This document shows positions 1 through 10,862 of a stretch of DNA of 64,000 nt, piece after piece. The notes beneath the pieces are model-generated. The model saw only the letters and a program-made list of their open reading frames with translations. It was not told the DNA's origin and ran no database searches. How positions within the stretch are numbered: position 1 is the stretch's first letter; each line of letters begins with the position of its first letter. Source of the stretch: Escallonia rubra (Eukaryota; Streptophyta; Magnoliopsida; Escalloniales; Escalloniaceae); the NCBI GenBank assembly GCA_033065855.1, contig JAVXUO010001910.1, positions 124,001 through 188,000 of the forward strand. The letters run 5' to 3'. A program made the translations under genes and the position numbers.

Positions 1-2083
1 TAAAGTCTATTGTATCCAGTTAATTACCTACACAGGGAAATCGTAGCTATATGTGTCTACATTTTGGTAATTATTTCATTAAAAATGTCATGATTGTTCA
101 CAAATTGGTGAACTTGCATTTGGAATATATACCGGCCCTAACGATGGATATTGACTGTCTATGTACTTGTGCATAGATTGTCAAAATTATAGGGAAACCT
201 ATTAAGAGATATTAATTGTTGCATGCATGTGACTTTAGAATATGGTTGCATGTGTAGCATTTTTATAGTATTTTGTAAATTTAAGTGGCTTGAGCATACC
301 AAAAAAAGGGTTTAGATTAATTTTGAGTGTCATTTAAACATGTGGACGCAATTAAAACACGTCAATAACTTATAATTACTCCTATAATGTTGTGTTTTTT
401 TACGTAATAGTTAGTTACGGAGGAGGTAGTGCAATTCACTTTGATTCACTTGCTTTTTAGAAAAAAAGAAAATTGATCGACCTCTTTTTTAGGACAATGA
501 AATAATTATTCTACGTACTAAAATGCAACAACAGCTAATTGAGAGTATGGATATTGCTGGCCTTGCATTATTATGTGTTCTTTTTCAATCATATGTGGTG
601 CATTTTTTTCTTGGTCAGAGAATATTACATCATTATTTAGGAGCCAACTGAGAAGGATTAATAAGTATGTGCCAGATGAAATTGTATTAGATCATTTTAA
701 GCGAATTCTAATAGGAAAAATAAAGAATGTTGTTAGGAAGTAACTTCACTCCTTAATATTGCAGAAATATATTATTCCCGTTGTCTCAATATAACATAAG
801 CATGTTGTAGGAGAATAAAAGTTCCTAGTACTTAGAATAGACACAAAAAAAAAAAAAAAAAAAAACCAAGCCTAGAAGATGAAGCATCTACCTTAAAAAA
901 AAAAAGTCGAGAAAAAACACTTTTTTTAAGACTCTTTGAGCCAAATACAAATTGCACCTCTACATTATGTTACATTCATAAGTCATAATTAATGTTATAA
1001 TGTTCCATTTATTCAGTATAAGAAACGTATAAAGTTAAGAGAGTTGACGCTTACCTACCTTTTTTTTTTTTTTTTTCCATTTGAACTCTACTTAAAGTTT
1101 TATAATTGACGCTACATTGTGACACTTTTGATACATTTAGCCTTAAAAATGGAGCTCTAATGCCTAAAAGGGAACTTAGCCTGCACTTCCTAGTTTAACA
1201 AGCATATTCTTCCACAAGAGACTCAGACTTTATAGCATGACATATAGTTCAGACATCTTTCAATTAAATTTACAAAAAATTTGTTACTAATAGTTAAACG
1301 AATGGTTTACCATCTTTGAGGGATAGTCGGCGAACCGTTTTCTAATATTGTCTTTATTTTAATTAGTACACACATAAGAAGATTATCTGCTCACCGACTG
1401 TTTTTCATTATATATCTGGAATCTAATTTTCCTCTTCATTTTCACATTAGAGGTTACTTTCAGAATAATAATTAATGGTCAATAATTGTCTATAATTATC
1501 ACAAGGCTCAGTAATAACTTTTACTACTAGCTTTGATCTGGTGCTTTGTGCAGTTAAGAACAGTAAAATACCGTCATAATACTCAGTTATTCGAAAGCCA
1601 TGTTAATAGCACCAGGACTTAAGAGAAGAGAAGAGAATTGTCTGACTGGGCTATGCCACCCCGGGCATCGACATGAGACTAATTTTAATGGTAAGGTTTT
1701 GCAATAACAATGGTCACTGTATAAATGGTGAGTGTGAAATGATCAACTAAAATAGCATTACAGTTTTTGTGAAATGACAAGAATACCATTATCGATTTAA
1801 TGTGAACTACGTGTTTGTTTATAATCATTCCCTTTAAATTGTTTTCTAAATAATCACAAGATAATGGTTATCCCCATAAATTGGCATTGGCATTGGAGTA
1901 GATAATTAACTGACACCAAAATTGAAATCAGGCACTGAACATATTTAGTCTCCACACAGCCCGGGACACCGGGGGCCTCATGCTAATCCTAAGCAACAAA
2001 CAGAAATAAGAAAGAAAGGACTGGATGATGACAATCACTTGCAGCGGTCTTAACTTGTTGTGAATGCTACTGCATTGCCCACC
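1..2083. other. AT-rich intergenic DNA, nothing recognised
   Basis: No convincing coding region, transposon end or RNA gene was seen. The stretch has homopolymer runs (poly-A near 845-865, poly-T near 1060-1077) and two short GC-rich spots with CCCGGG near 1660 and 1960. It lies downstream of the minus-strand B3 gene, so any 3' untranslated sequence of that gene would be at its right end. Confidence 0.6.
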
Positions 2084-2560
2084 TTACTCCTCAAGCAAAA
2101 CTAGAGCAAAGCCTAATCCATCATGCCTACGGAACGACCATAACTGCACGGGCATCCCCTGTCGAAGACCATTCGTCTTCCTAACTCCGTTCCACTGCGT
2201 CGTAAGCACGTAGCTCGTGCATGCAGCCCCTGAAGCCTTCCACATAGTCCACAGCCTCAGTCTTATAATCCCAACCTCGAGCGACGGTTCGATCAACACC
2301 ACGTCCATCCCCTCACCATTGTTGTCCAGTAACACCTTCTCTTCCTCCGTCAGAAATTCCTCCCTTATGCGGCTACTGGGGAACAAAAACCGGTTGTCGC
2401 CGCTACTAACGTCGACCGCAACTAGTTGCTTTTCGATGACCAACTTCACCTCGGATCCTCCCATATTGGAAATCAAATTTTTGAACTCGATAGGCAGCTC
2501 GTCGGGTGCTTGATTCGGGCCTTCCATGTTAGTCTGCGACAACAGCTTGAGATAGACCAA
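2084..2560 (-). CDS. B3-domain protein (plant DUF313/REM-like type)
   Basis: A 158-residue intronless reading frame that looks like a small plant B3 DNA-binding protein, expected to act in the nucleus as a transcription factor. The B3-like fold runs from about residue 40 to the end. It opens with IEKQLVAVDVSSGDNRFLFP, then REEFLTEEEK, then a central strand around VVLIEPSLEVGIIRLRLW, and closes with SYVLTTQWNGV...NGL..G..VQLWSFR...LGFALVLL. This order and the WN...LWSFR...FAL ending match the DUF313 group of Arabidopsis B3 proteins as I remember them. The first Met (2560) fits a TATA box about 55 bp upstream; Met12 (2527) is an alternative start. No disabling change is seen. Many family members are longer at the N terminus, so this is a short form. 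The target DNA and biological role cannot be told from sequence. Confidence 0.8.
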   Translation of the reverse strand: MVYLKLLSQTNMEGPNQAPDELPIEFKNLISNMGGSEVKLVIEKQLVAVDVSSGDNRFLFPSSRIREEFLTEEEKVLLDNNGEGMDVVLIEPSLEVGIIRLRLWTMWKASGAACTSYVLTTQWNGVRKTNGLRQGMPVQLWSFRRHDGLGFALVLLEE

Positions 2561-2612
2561 GAAAAAGGCTTGCTGTTTGTAATGTGAGAATTCTTGGAGC
2601 TGTACATGGACG

Positions 2613-2620
2613 TTTATATA
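2613..2620 (-). promoter_or_regulatory. TATA box of the B3-domain gene
   Basis: On the minus strand the sequence reads CTATATAAACG. The TATATAAA lies about 55 bp upstream of the first ATG, which would put transcription start near 2585-2590 and leave a leader of about 25-30 bases. Position and sequence fit a plant core promoter; no transcript was checked. Confidence 0.55.
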
Positions 2621-3659
2621 GAGGCATTATGTCGGCTCAAGTTATTGGAGATCTAGAGGGAAAAGGATTCCTGCCTTAAACAGGACTTGGTAGAATCAAC
2701 TCGCGATCGACCTTTCCAAATTAGAAATGGGGATGAAATTATATTTGGGACATATATTTGTCTAGGTAATTTGGGTTACTTTTAACTTTTTTTTCTCTAC
2801 AACAGCAGTAGTAGGAATAGCGTACAACCTTTGTAGAGCGACCATTTGTTGTCGCTAAACATACTTTGTAAGATTTTACAGACATCTTCAGCATTACTAA
2901 TTAAAAATCACTAAACATTTGTAACGACCATATTTATTACTACACGAGAAATTATAGACTCTTCTTGCAACATGCTTTGAAGCCAAAAGAATTTCAGTTT
3001 TTTCTTTTCCATAATCATATTTATCACGTTTTGTATTGTATTTATCCCCCTCCGCTTGGATTTTAAGAAAAAGATATGGTTAACAATGGATTAGGGCAAT
3101 ACAGTCACATGCATAGCACTTTAAAAATGAAACCAAAAAGGCTAACCTCAACTTTGATCGATAAAACTGATGGAACACCGTTGGATTGAATTACTATAAG
3201 TTGTGTGGGGTACACAAACAAACGAAGGGGAGTAGATTAAGTTTGTACGAAAAGTTAGTGTATGCCCATGTAAGAAATCTGGGTCCGAGTCCAATTCGGA
3301 TCCGTCCCATGTGTGGCCACAGGGGCTCCAAGAGCAAGTCAGTTATGTGACTTGCCGAGAGGTTGCGAGGAACCATCTTTGGTACCTCTTCATTCTCTGT
3401 AAATATCCATCTGTCTCTAGGGCAATATATCATCCATCAGCAAAATTCTCACCGTAGAATCGGTGAGTGGTCGGTGAGTGTGCAAGAGTATCTTGGTTCT
3501 TGATATGTGAATATCACAAAGTAACTCTAATAGTCATTTCTTCCGGTGAATTTCGGCAGATTTTCTGACGGTTTGATAGCGCGATGACGACCGTAAAACG
3601 AGTCGTGTTTAACTGAGCAATTAAAGGTACACTTCCGCAAATGCTCCACTCAACAACTG
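2621..3659. other. Intergenic DNA, possible decayed LTR on its right side
   Basis: No gene is recognised. From about 3190 the sequence becomes less AT-rich and ends at a primer-binding-site-like motif at 3660, so 3190-3659 could be the remains of a copia LTR. It does not match the LTR-like sequence at 7910-8232, so the two are not a clear pair. Confidence 0.3.
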
Positions 3660-3669
3660 TATCAGAGCC
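3660..3669 (+). promoter_or_regulatory. Possible retrotransposon primer-binding site
   Basis: TATCAGAGCC matches the core of the initiator-methionine-tRNA primer-binding site used by most plant copia elements (TGGTATCAGAGC). It lies upstream of the decayed gag start at 4527. A ten-base match alone is weak evidence. Confidence 0.35.
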
Positions 3670-4526
3670 TAAAAGGCTTGTTTTCATTCTATAAATGTTA
3701 CTGGTATGTTTATGTGGTATATCAATAACTATACGCATGGAAAAATCATGTTTTTCATATTACCGAATTTGATTGACATATAGTTGTTGTATGGTTGGTT
3801 TCGAGTTCAATGGAACTGATTTCATGCTATTTGGATAAGAAATTGTTATGAATTTTTTTGTGTGCAAAGAAAATCAGGTTTCTGTTCAAAGGAAGAAGAT
3901 GATGTTGAAATTTTTCTTTGAGTTTCCTGGTTCTTTTATTATTATTAAAAAAAAATTTCCCTTCTGGTGTAGCCATTTGTCAACGGGCTTAACCATTTGC
4001 ATAATGGCCTGCGAGTGTGGTCTTTCCACCCACATTGGATTCGGACCAGGCCCACATTGGTAGACAATGGTGTACAAGTGGGGCTTAAGCCGTCTTTAAG
4101 CCACTTAAAGACGGTTGGTGGGCTGTTACTCTTTTTTGCTTGGACCAATGAAATCATTTGTGCACTTAAAAAAAAAATTATGGCCAGTTATTGGGCTGGG
4201 CTATTTTTTTTTTTGGACATAGAATTCATAATATGTATTCTACAATTTTATCATATGCTCTTTTCTTTTAGTATAAACAAACAAAAGGCATATGATTAAA
4301 TGGAAATTAAATGAGTTATAATATGTTTTTCTCATTTTTCTTATTTTGCACGCAATAAACTTAGAAGTAATATTTAATACATGGACATAGGTGACGATTA
4401 CGAGCCTAGCAAAATTTTCGATCTTATGTTCTTGGGTTCTTTATTGCATTTGGGTGATATGAGTGTGGCAAAATATGGATAATGTGTGCATGCTAATATC
4501 TATATGTGCAATTTAAATGTAGTGAA
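3670..4526. other. Leader-like stretch before the copia gag fossil
   Basis: No gene was recognised. If the motif at 3660 is a real primer-binding site, this is the untranslated leader of the copia element. It is interrupted by AT-rich sequence and a perfect short palindrome at 4090-4114, so other insertions are possible. Confidence 0.3.
4090..4114. repeat. Perfect inverted repeat, 11-bp arms
   Basis: CCGTCTTTAAG, three bases (CCA), then CTTAAAGACGG. The arms are perfectly complementary. It may be a transposon remnant or a chance palindrome; no function is proposed. Confidence 0.6.
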
Positions 4527-7500
4527 ATGGCCTCTGCAAACATGGTTGCGGACCTCACCAAAATTGAGAAACTGGATGGTAATAACTATGATATTTGGCA
4601 TCGTAAGATCCAGTATCTCCTAAATAAGCGAAACGTCTTGGAAACAATAACCAACAGCATGACCATGCTTGAAAAGGGTGATATCGCCCAACATAAGCGT
4701 GGCATGGTAACCTATCAAAATTAGGAGAAGAAGGATCGAAGTGCACGTTTCAATATGTTGAACTACATGCATAATGATCTTATTGGCCAATTCAAGGGTT
4801 ACAAGACCGCTCAAGAGATGTGGAATGCTTTGAAGTTGGCTTTTACAGGCACTTCAACAACAAGGTTGCGAGCCTTGACTTTTAAGTTTGAGACTTATAA
4901 GATGGCTCCTAATGCAAAATCGGCCAACCATCTTAAAAAGACGTCGACTATGATTTGAAACCTTAAAGTAGCACGCAACAATCTCTCAGATGAACAGCAG
5001 ATTCTCCTGGTGGTCCGCTCTCTGCCCAATTCTTGGGATCAGATGAAATTCATGATGGCGCAGAATAAAAGCATTAAAAACTTTTGCTCAACTGTCGCAT
5101 CATCTAGAGTTAGAGGCAGAAAGACAAGAGGCTAAGGGAAATGCCTCTATGTTTGTTATCGAGTCTAGAGAGCACAAGGACTCTACGCCCCAAGCGCAAA
5201 AGGCAGGATAAGGCAAACTAAGACCGAGATGGAGAATCATGTAAGAGGAAAAGGGGCGAAAAGCACCGTAAGGTCAAGCGCGGAGGCAAAAAGGATAAGT
5301 CTAAGCTATAATAAGATCCACTGTGAGCCAACAAACTCCTCACCTAGTTTTATCATTCAAAAGCTTCAATGTTATGTCATTTTTATCGACGATATTTCTC
5401 GATATTGTTGATTGTATCCTTACGAAGGAAATCAATTTTTTGTTGTACCTTCATTTCCCTTCAAGATGGTTTAAAATGAAGTTATTAGAAAGATAAAGGT
5501 ATTTCAGCTTGAAGGTGGTGAGTTCAATAAAACCGAACTTCTAGATCACCTAGCAAACTATGGGATTCAACATCAATCATCTTGTCCGGGAACTCCTTAA
5601 CAGGATAGTGTTGCTGAATGTAAGCACCAACATGTTGCTGAGATTGGTTTAGCAATGCTTTATCAAGCATCTATATCGTTGCACTATTGGGCTGAAGCTT
5701 TCATTATTGCAAATTTCTTAATCAAATGGTTACCTTTAGTTTCTCTTGGCATGCAATGCCTGTACAAATTTCTTTAAAAAAAGGATCCAGTGTATAATGT
5801 TCCTCGCACATTTGGGACATGTTGTTACCCATATTTCCATAATTATGCTTTAAGTTTGACCAACTGCCTCTTCCTTGAGTACTTTTGGGTTACAGTGCGA
5901 AACACAAAGAATATCGTTGTTTGCATAAATCCTCTAGTCGTGTATACATTTTGCAACATGTGATTTTTGACGATGAGACATTTCCATTTACATCACATTC
6001 AACATCATCATCTCGTGTGCAGGTTCATGGGAAGTCTTATTCTTCTTATCGTTGGCTCCAAAATTCCACATCATACTCTGTTACTTCTTATGTTTTACAG
6101 GATCGAGCTCGTTTATTTTCCGACTCATCCACTGATCCTTTTCCCTCTCCTCTTGCTTGCCCGGGAGAGTTACTTTTCTGCATTGCTATAGCTTTTTCTA
6201 CAGCTTCTCTTGACACTTCTACTCCCAGTTTCTCAAAATTAACAGATTTCTCTTTAAAGGTACCCTCTCTTCCAATTGTGATTACTTCTATGGCCGCTAA
6301 ACAAGGCATGACCATTCTTCGCATCATGGAATTTCTAAGCCTAATCCTCCTAAGTATATCCACCTTACTACTTTTATCTATTCCTCCTGAACCCATGAGT
6401 GGTGTCTCTTCTATAAGCATCCAAGTTGGAAAGCTGCCACGGAGGAAGAAATGAAGGCTCTTGCTTTGAATAATGCTTGGGATTTACTTCCTTGATCGTC
6501 AAAAATCTAGGTCATCGGTTTTGGTTGGACTTTTAAGACAAAAATTTACTCTGATGGTCATATTCATCTTCTCAAAGCACGACTTGTCGCTAAAGGGTAA
6601 AATCAAGAAGAGGGGGTGTATTTTACTAAGACATTCAGTCCGATGATTCACTCACGAAGTACTTGTACTATTCCTACTATTGCTTTTTCACAACCGGCCC
6701 ATTCAATAATTAGATGTCAAAAATGCATTCTTACATGGCAAATTTGACATCCCCATTTTCATGAAGCAACCACCTGGACTTATCGATCCTTCATTTCCTA
6801 ATCATGTTTGTTGCCTTCAAAGATGGACTGAAACAGGCTCTTCGCACCTAGTTTGATCAATTTACTACATTTTTACTGCACTACAACTTTTACTATAGTA
6901 TTGCTTATCTGTCCATGTTTGTATAACGTCATGATGGCCATTATTGCTCTATATTGCTGATATTATTCTCACAAGCAATTCAAACTTTCTTCTCACAACT
7001 CACATTCATGATCTTAGTCGAGAATTTTCCATGAAAGATCATGGACCTCTCCATTATTTTTTAAGGATTGAAGTTATTTGTAGTTCTGATGGCTTTCATT
7101 ATACTAAAACTAAGTGTGCTAAGGATATTTTGGATCGTGCTCTAATCGGCAAGTGAAAACTAATTACAACTCTAATGGCTGCCAAGAATAGTGTTGCAAG
7201 CATTCCCAAGAATGGTGCACATATTTATTCTAATCCAACTCAATATCAGAGTTTTGTTAGGGCCCTTCAATATCTCGCATTGACAATACCAGATTTATCG
7301 TTTGCCGTTAATACAGTCTCCCAACATCTATAATGACCAACTATCTATCATTTTTATATGGTTAAGAGGATTTTCCCGTATGTTAATGGCACCTTAACTC
7401 TTGACGTGCGAATTCTTACTCATAGCAGTCTAGATCTCTATGCTTTTAGTGATTCCGATTGAGTTGGGTATAGAGATACTCGTCGTTCTTGTACCTTTTA

Positions 7501-7899
7501 GGTTCGAATTGTATCACTTCGAGTGCTACAAAGAAATCAACAGTCGTTCGCTCTAATGTTGAAGCTGAATATTGTGCTCTTGCCTCCACTATAGCTGAGT
7601 TAACATGATTGTCCTTTGTTCTTCGCGATATTGGCATTCAACAACCTCGCCCATCTTTGCTTTTTTGCGATACTCGTACTGCACTTTACATGACTGTCAA
7701 TCCAGAATTTCATGCTCGCACTAAACATGTTGAAATTGATTATCATTAAGTTTGAGAAAAGGTCGCCCTAGGTTCTAACATCATTCGCTTTGTGACTTCC
7801 AAGCAACAATTGTTGACATCTTCACTAAACCCTTATCTTGCGATCACTTCTTTGAATTGTGCATCAAACTTGGCCTTTGGGTTTTCCCTTAGCCTAGTT
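4527..7899 (+). pseudogene. Ty1/copia retrotransposon gag-pol, decayed
   Basis: Translated pieces in shifting frames follow the order of a plant copia polyprotein. Gag begins near 4527 (KIEKLDGNNYDIWHRKIQYL, then YKTAQEMWNALKLAFTGTS), a UBN2-type gag. Integrase pieces lie at about 5380-5990 (FIDDISRYC; GIQHQSSCPGTP; LHYWAEAF; the C-terminal YILQHVIFDDETFPF). Reverse transcriptase pieces lie at about 6420-7160 (ATEEEMKAL; KARLVAKG; HGPLHYFLRIEV). RNase H traces lie at about 7440-7870, ending DIFTKPLSCDHFFELCIKLG. Stops and frameshifts occur in every domain, and the zinc knuckle and protease are not visible. No 5' LTR matching the 3' one was found. The element is an old, inactive copy. Confidence 0.85.
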
Positions 7900-7909
7900 T
7901 GAAGGAGAG

Positions 7910-8232
7910 TATTGAAAGTTCATATAATGGAGTCCAGATACGGAGTCAACATACTCCTCAGCCAGCTCGACTAATTAAGGAGACAATTCAAAAGGAAAGA
8001 TCAGATAAGCAACAAAGTTCGGATAAAGAGCCAACAGAATGCTCACCATCTATACGAATTGTACATGTGCAGATAAATACAGAATGATATTATGTTGTTT
8101 GCGTAGACAATTCAAAATGAGATTATGCTGATTGTTTTGTATATAACACATATATATTCGAGACTGGTAATACAATATGACTTACGGTTTGTGAGCACTT
8201 CTTTCACTCTCTGTACCTCATTTCTCTTTACA
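7910..8232 (+). mobile_element. Probable 3' LTR of the copia fossil
   Basis: A purine-rich tract (GAAGGAGAG at 7901-7909) directly after the RNase H end is the usual position of the polypurine tract. The following TATTGAAAG resembles a copia LTR start (usually TGTTGAAAG). An ending at TTTACA near 8232 is likely but not proven, because there is no second LTR to compare. Confidence 0.5.
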
Positions 8233-8879
8233 ATATACCCACCACCTCGACACCACTGTAATTACAAGCCACCCAACCACAAGTTCAAAGCCAAAGCCAC
8301 TTTCAGTAGACCCTCACCTCCTCAGGATTATCAAGACAAAACAGAACCATCCAATTTGACAGTTGAAGTAATACCCACATATGTGTAGATCGCCACCATA
8401 TCTATACTACTTATAATGAGAAGAGGGTTTTAGGTGTAATACCCATTTTGGTGTTACACAGAAACTAAATCTGGTGCTGACAAGTGTCCAAAATCAGCAT
8501 TTTTCCATAATTAGCCATCCTCTTCACAGGATTTAGACTGACAATATAAGGGTAAAACAATAAAATCACTATCCCACTCTCCAGACTCTCTCCCTCTACT
8601 GCACGTAACTACCAAATCTGCCAAGCTTCCTCGATATCTCCCTTCATCCATCTCAAATTGGAAATTGAAATAATTGTTCTTTTCAGTGATCCAACGGTAA
8701 GCCTGCATTATTTTTTGAAGCTATGCATTATTTTGTATTCTAGTATTCTAGAAGCTGTATTAGTTTTTCCTGCATAAGCAGTCTGCCAAAACACCCAAAA
8801 TGGGTTCCGCCTTAATGGAAATGTGCCAAAGACATTGTAAATTCAAATTTCGTTTACAGCTTCAATGTGCCTAAATATC
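8233..8879. other. Unclassified stretch between repeats
   Basis: No gene is recognised. Near 8399 the sequence TCTATACTACTTATAATGAG resembles the 5' end of some plant Helitrons and sits after an A, but no matching 3' hairpin plus CTRR end was found. A short inverted match between 8440-8455 (ACCCATTTTGGTGTTA) and 8790-8805 (CACCCAAAATGGGT-like) is noted. Confidence 0.3.
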
Positions 8880-9202
8880 TTAAATGCTCAGGCGGTGGGT
8901 GGGTGCCTGGTGGTTATGGTTGTGTGCTTGGTCATCAATGCCGGTCGTGGGTGTGTGATTATCGGAGGTGGCGGTGGTGGCTGTTGGTGGCCGGGGGACT
9001 ACGACTAGAGACGATGCATAATGGTAATGCATGGGTCTAGGACTTGAGGTGATCAGAGGTGATTGTTGGGCGGTAGTGGTAGCCGTTGGTGGTAGATTGG
9101 TGGCTGTATTTTGGGAGGTAGCTACTCGCGACTGGGTCAAAGAGAGAATTGGGGCATGTGTGTGTGTGCACGCTGATGTGTGTGTGTGTGTGTGAGGGTG
9201 TG
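8880..9202. repeat. GT/GGT-rich sequence on the left flank of LTR A
   Basis: Rich in GGT and TG units, with a TG microsatellite at 9163-9202. It resembles the sequence on the other side of LTR A (13726-13880), which also has a GTGTGTGCGCTGATGTGT-like stretch. The two are probably one region opened by the LTR insertion. Confidence 0.5.
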
Positions 9203-9728
9203 TGTAATAGCCCGAGCTTCGGGATGCGGTTAAAACAATCACCTCGGCTCCGAAAAATAAACGGGTGGTAATTTTGGACAATGCTCGGGTATTAGTGGCG
9301 TATTCGAGCTTAAAAGAAATTTGTGGCAAAAACGTAAATTTTGAAAATTTAGGGGCATTTTCGTAATTTTGGAAAATTATGGGGGTATCAATGTAAATTA
9401 ATGTTTTTGTGACGAAAAATGGTAAAATGAGTGATATTGTACATTTTAGCGACATATAATCTAATTAATAAAGATTACGCAAGTTTCTGGGGCTTAAATG
9501 CAATTATATGAAGTTTGGGGGGTTATTTTGAAAATATGAAAACTTTGGGGGCCAAATCACAATTTTTGGAAAATGGCACTTAGGTGTCAACATTTTGGGA
9601 GTCAGATTATGTATAACAGCCACCTGGCTTGGTGACTAATGTTGGATTATTCAATTGCTTGGAAAAAAAAAGAGAGAGAAAGAAGAAGAAAATCAAAAAA
9701 GGAAATTCAAGAGGGGAAGAAAATAGAA

Positions 9729-10008
9729 GGGCTAATTACACTTATGTCCCTGAGGTTTGGGGGTAATTACCCGCGAGGACACAAAGTTTCAAAATGTAAC
9801 ACTTATGTCCATTGACAAACGGAATACAAAAATACTTAACGGTTTTGACAAAAAGACTTTATTACCCCTAAGTTTTAACCTTATTTTTTTAAAATGCCAT
9901 TACTTCACCTTTTAAAAAAAAGAAAAAGAAAGATTAATCCAAACTCTAACCCTAATTTGCTAAGGTTATAATTTCCCAATCCCTTCTTAATTCTCTCTCT
10001 CTTAAATT

Positions 10009-10048
<40 letters not shown>

Positions 10049-10862
10049 TATCTCTCTCTCTTCCCCCACCACCCCGCACACCACTCCACTGCTCCTACCA
10101 CCTTCCCTCCACCCCTCCCGTTGTTGCGCCTTCCATTCCCCACCGCAGCCAACCAGCCACAGCGAGGCAGCAGCCAGTGGCGGCGGCGAGATCGGCGGGA
10201 TTATGGGTTTGCGAAGGGATTGCCGGGATCGGCGAGATCGTGGGTTTGCGAAGGGATTGACGGGATCGACGGGATTGTGGGTTTCCGAAATAGGGTTTTA
10301 GAGAGAGAGAGAGAGCTGTCGGCTGTGTGGGTTTGCGAAGGGATTGCCGGCAGCGTGGTGCGGGGAGGAACTTGCCGGCGTGGTGGGGTGCTACGGGGAG
10401 AGGCTGCCGACATGGTGGGTGGTGCGGGGAGAGGCTGGTGGTGTGGACAGGGACTGCCGGTGGCGAGGGGCTGGGGAAGGAGGGACTGCCGACGGCGGGG
10501 GCAGGGGAAGGAGGCGACGGCTAGTGGGGACTTCAGATTCACCGGCAATGGGAGAGAGAACATAAAACCCTAATTTGCAAATTAGGGTTTCAAGAAAATC
10601 CTAAAACTAAAACTGATAAATAAATCATATATAATAATAAACATATATTTTTCAATATATACAGTACAAGGGGTAGTATCGTCATTTTAAAAATACATAT
10701 TGATGACATCATACAAAAAGTACAATTTTTTGACCGAACCCTAACGGATGGACACGGCTGATACATTTTAAAAGTGTTTGGTCACGGAATGTTACATTTT
10801 GAAACTCGTTGTCCTTAACTGTAATTATACCCTAACCTCAGGGATATAAGTGTAATTTGCCC
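9729..10862. mobile_element. MULE-a, 1134 bp, nested in LTR A
   Basis: A Mutator-like element. It begins GGGCTAATTACACTTATGTC and ends with the complement (GGGATATAAGTGTAATTTGCCC). A perfect 9-bp target duplication, AAAATAGAA, lies at 9720-9728 and 10863-10871. The terminal inverted repeats continue in diverged form for well over 100 bp. The GC-rich interior (10070-10556) has GGGTTTGCGAAGGGATTG repeated several times and TTGCCGGCGTGG blocks shared with MULE-b. It looks like captured host sequence, but the source gene is not recognised. No transposase is encoded, so it is non-autonomous. Confidence 0.9.
10005..10062 (+). repeat. CT microsatellite in MULE-a
   Basis: A run of CT dinucleotides with few interruptions (10009-10044, then more CTCT). 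It could act as a pyrimidine-rich leader of captured sequence, but no gene follows convincingly. Confidence 0.8.

Noticed and set aside
3190-3659. A 5' LTR for the copia fossil
   Set aside because: It does not match the putative 3' LTR at 7910-8232, so the pair cannot be supported; only the primer-site-like motif is listed.
8399-8880. Helitron-like 5' end (TCTATACTACTTATAATGAG)
   Set aside because: No 3' hairpin with CTRR end was found, and the motif is too short to support a call.
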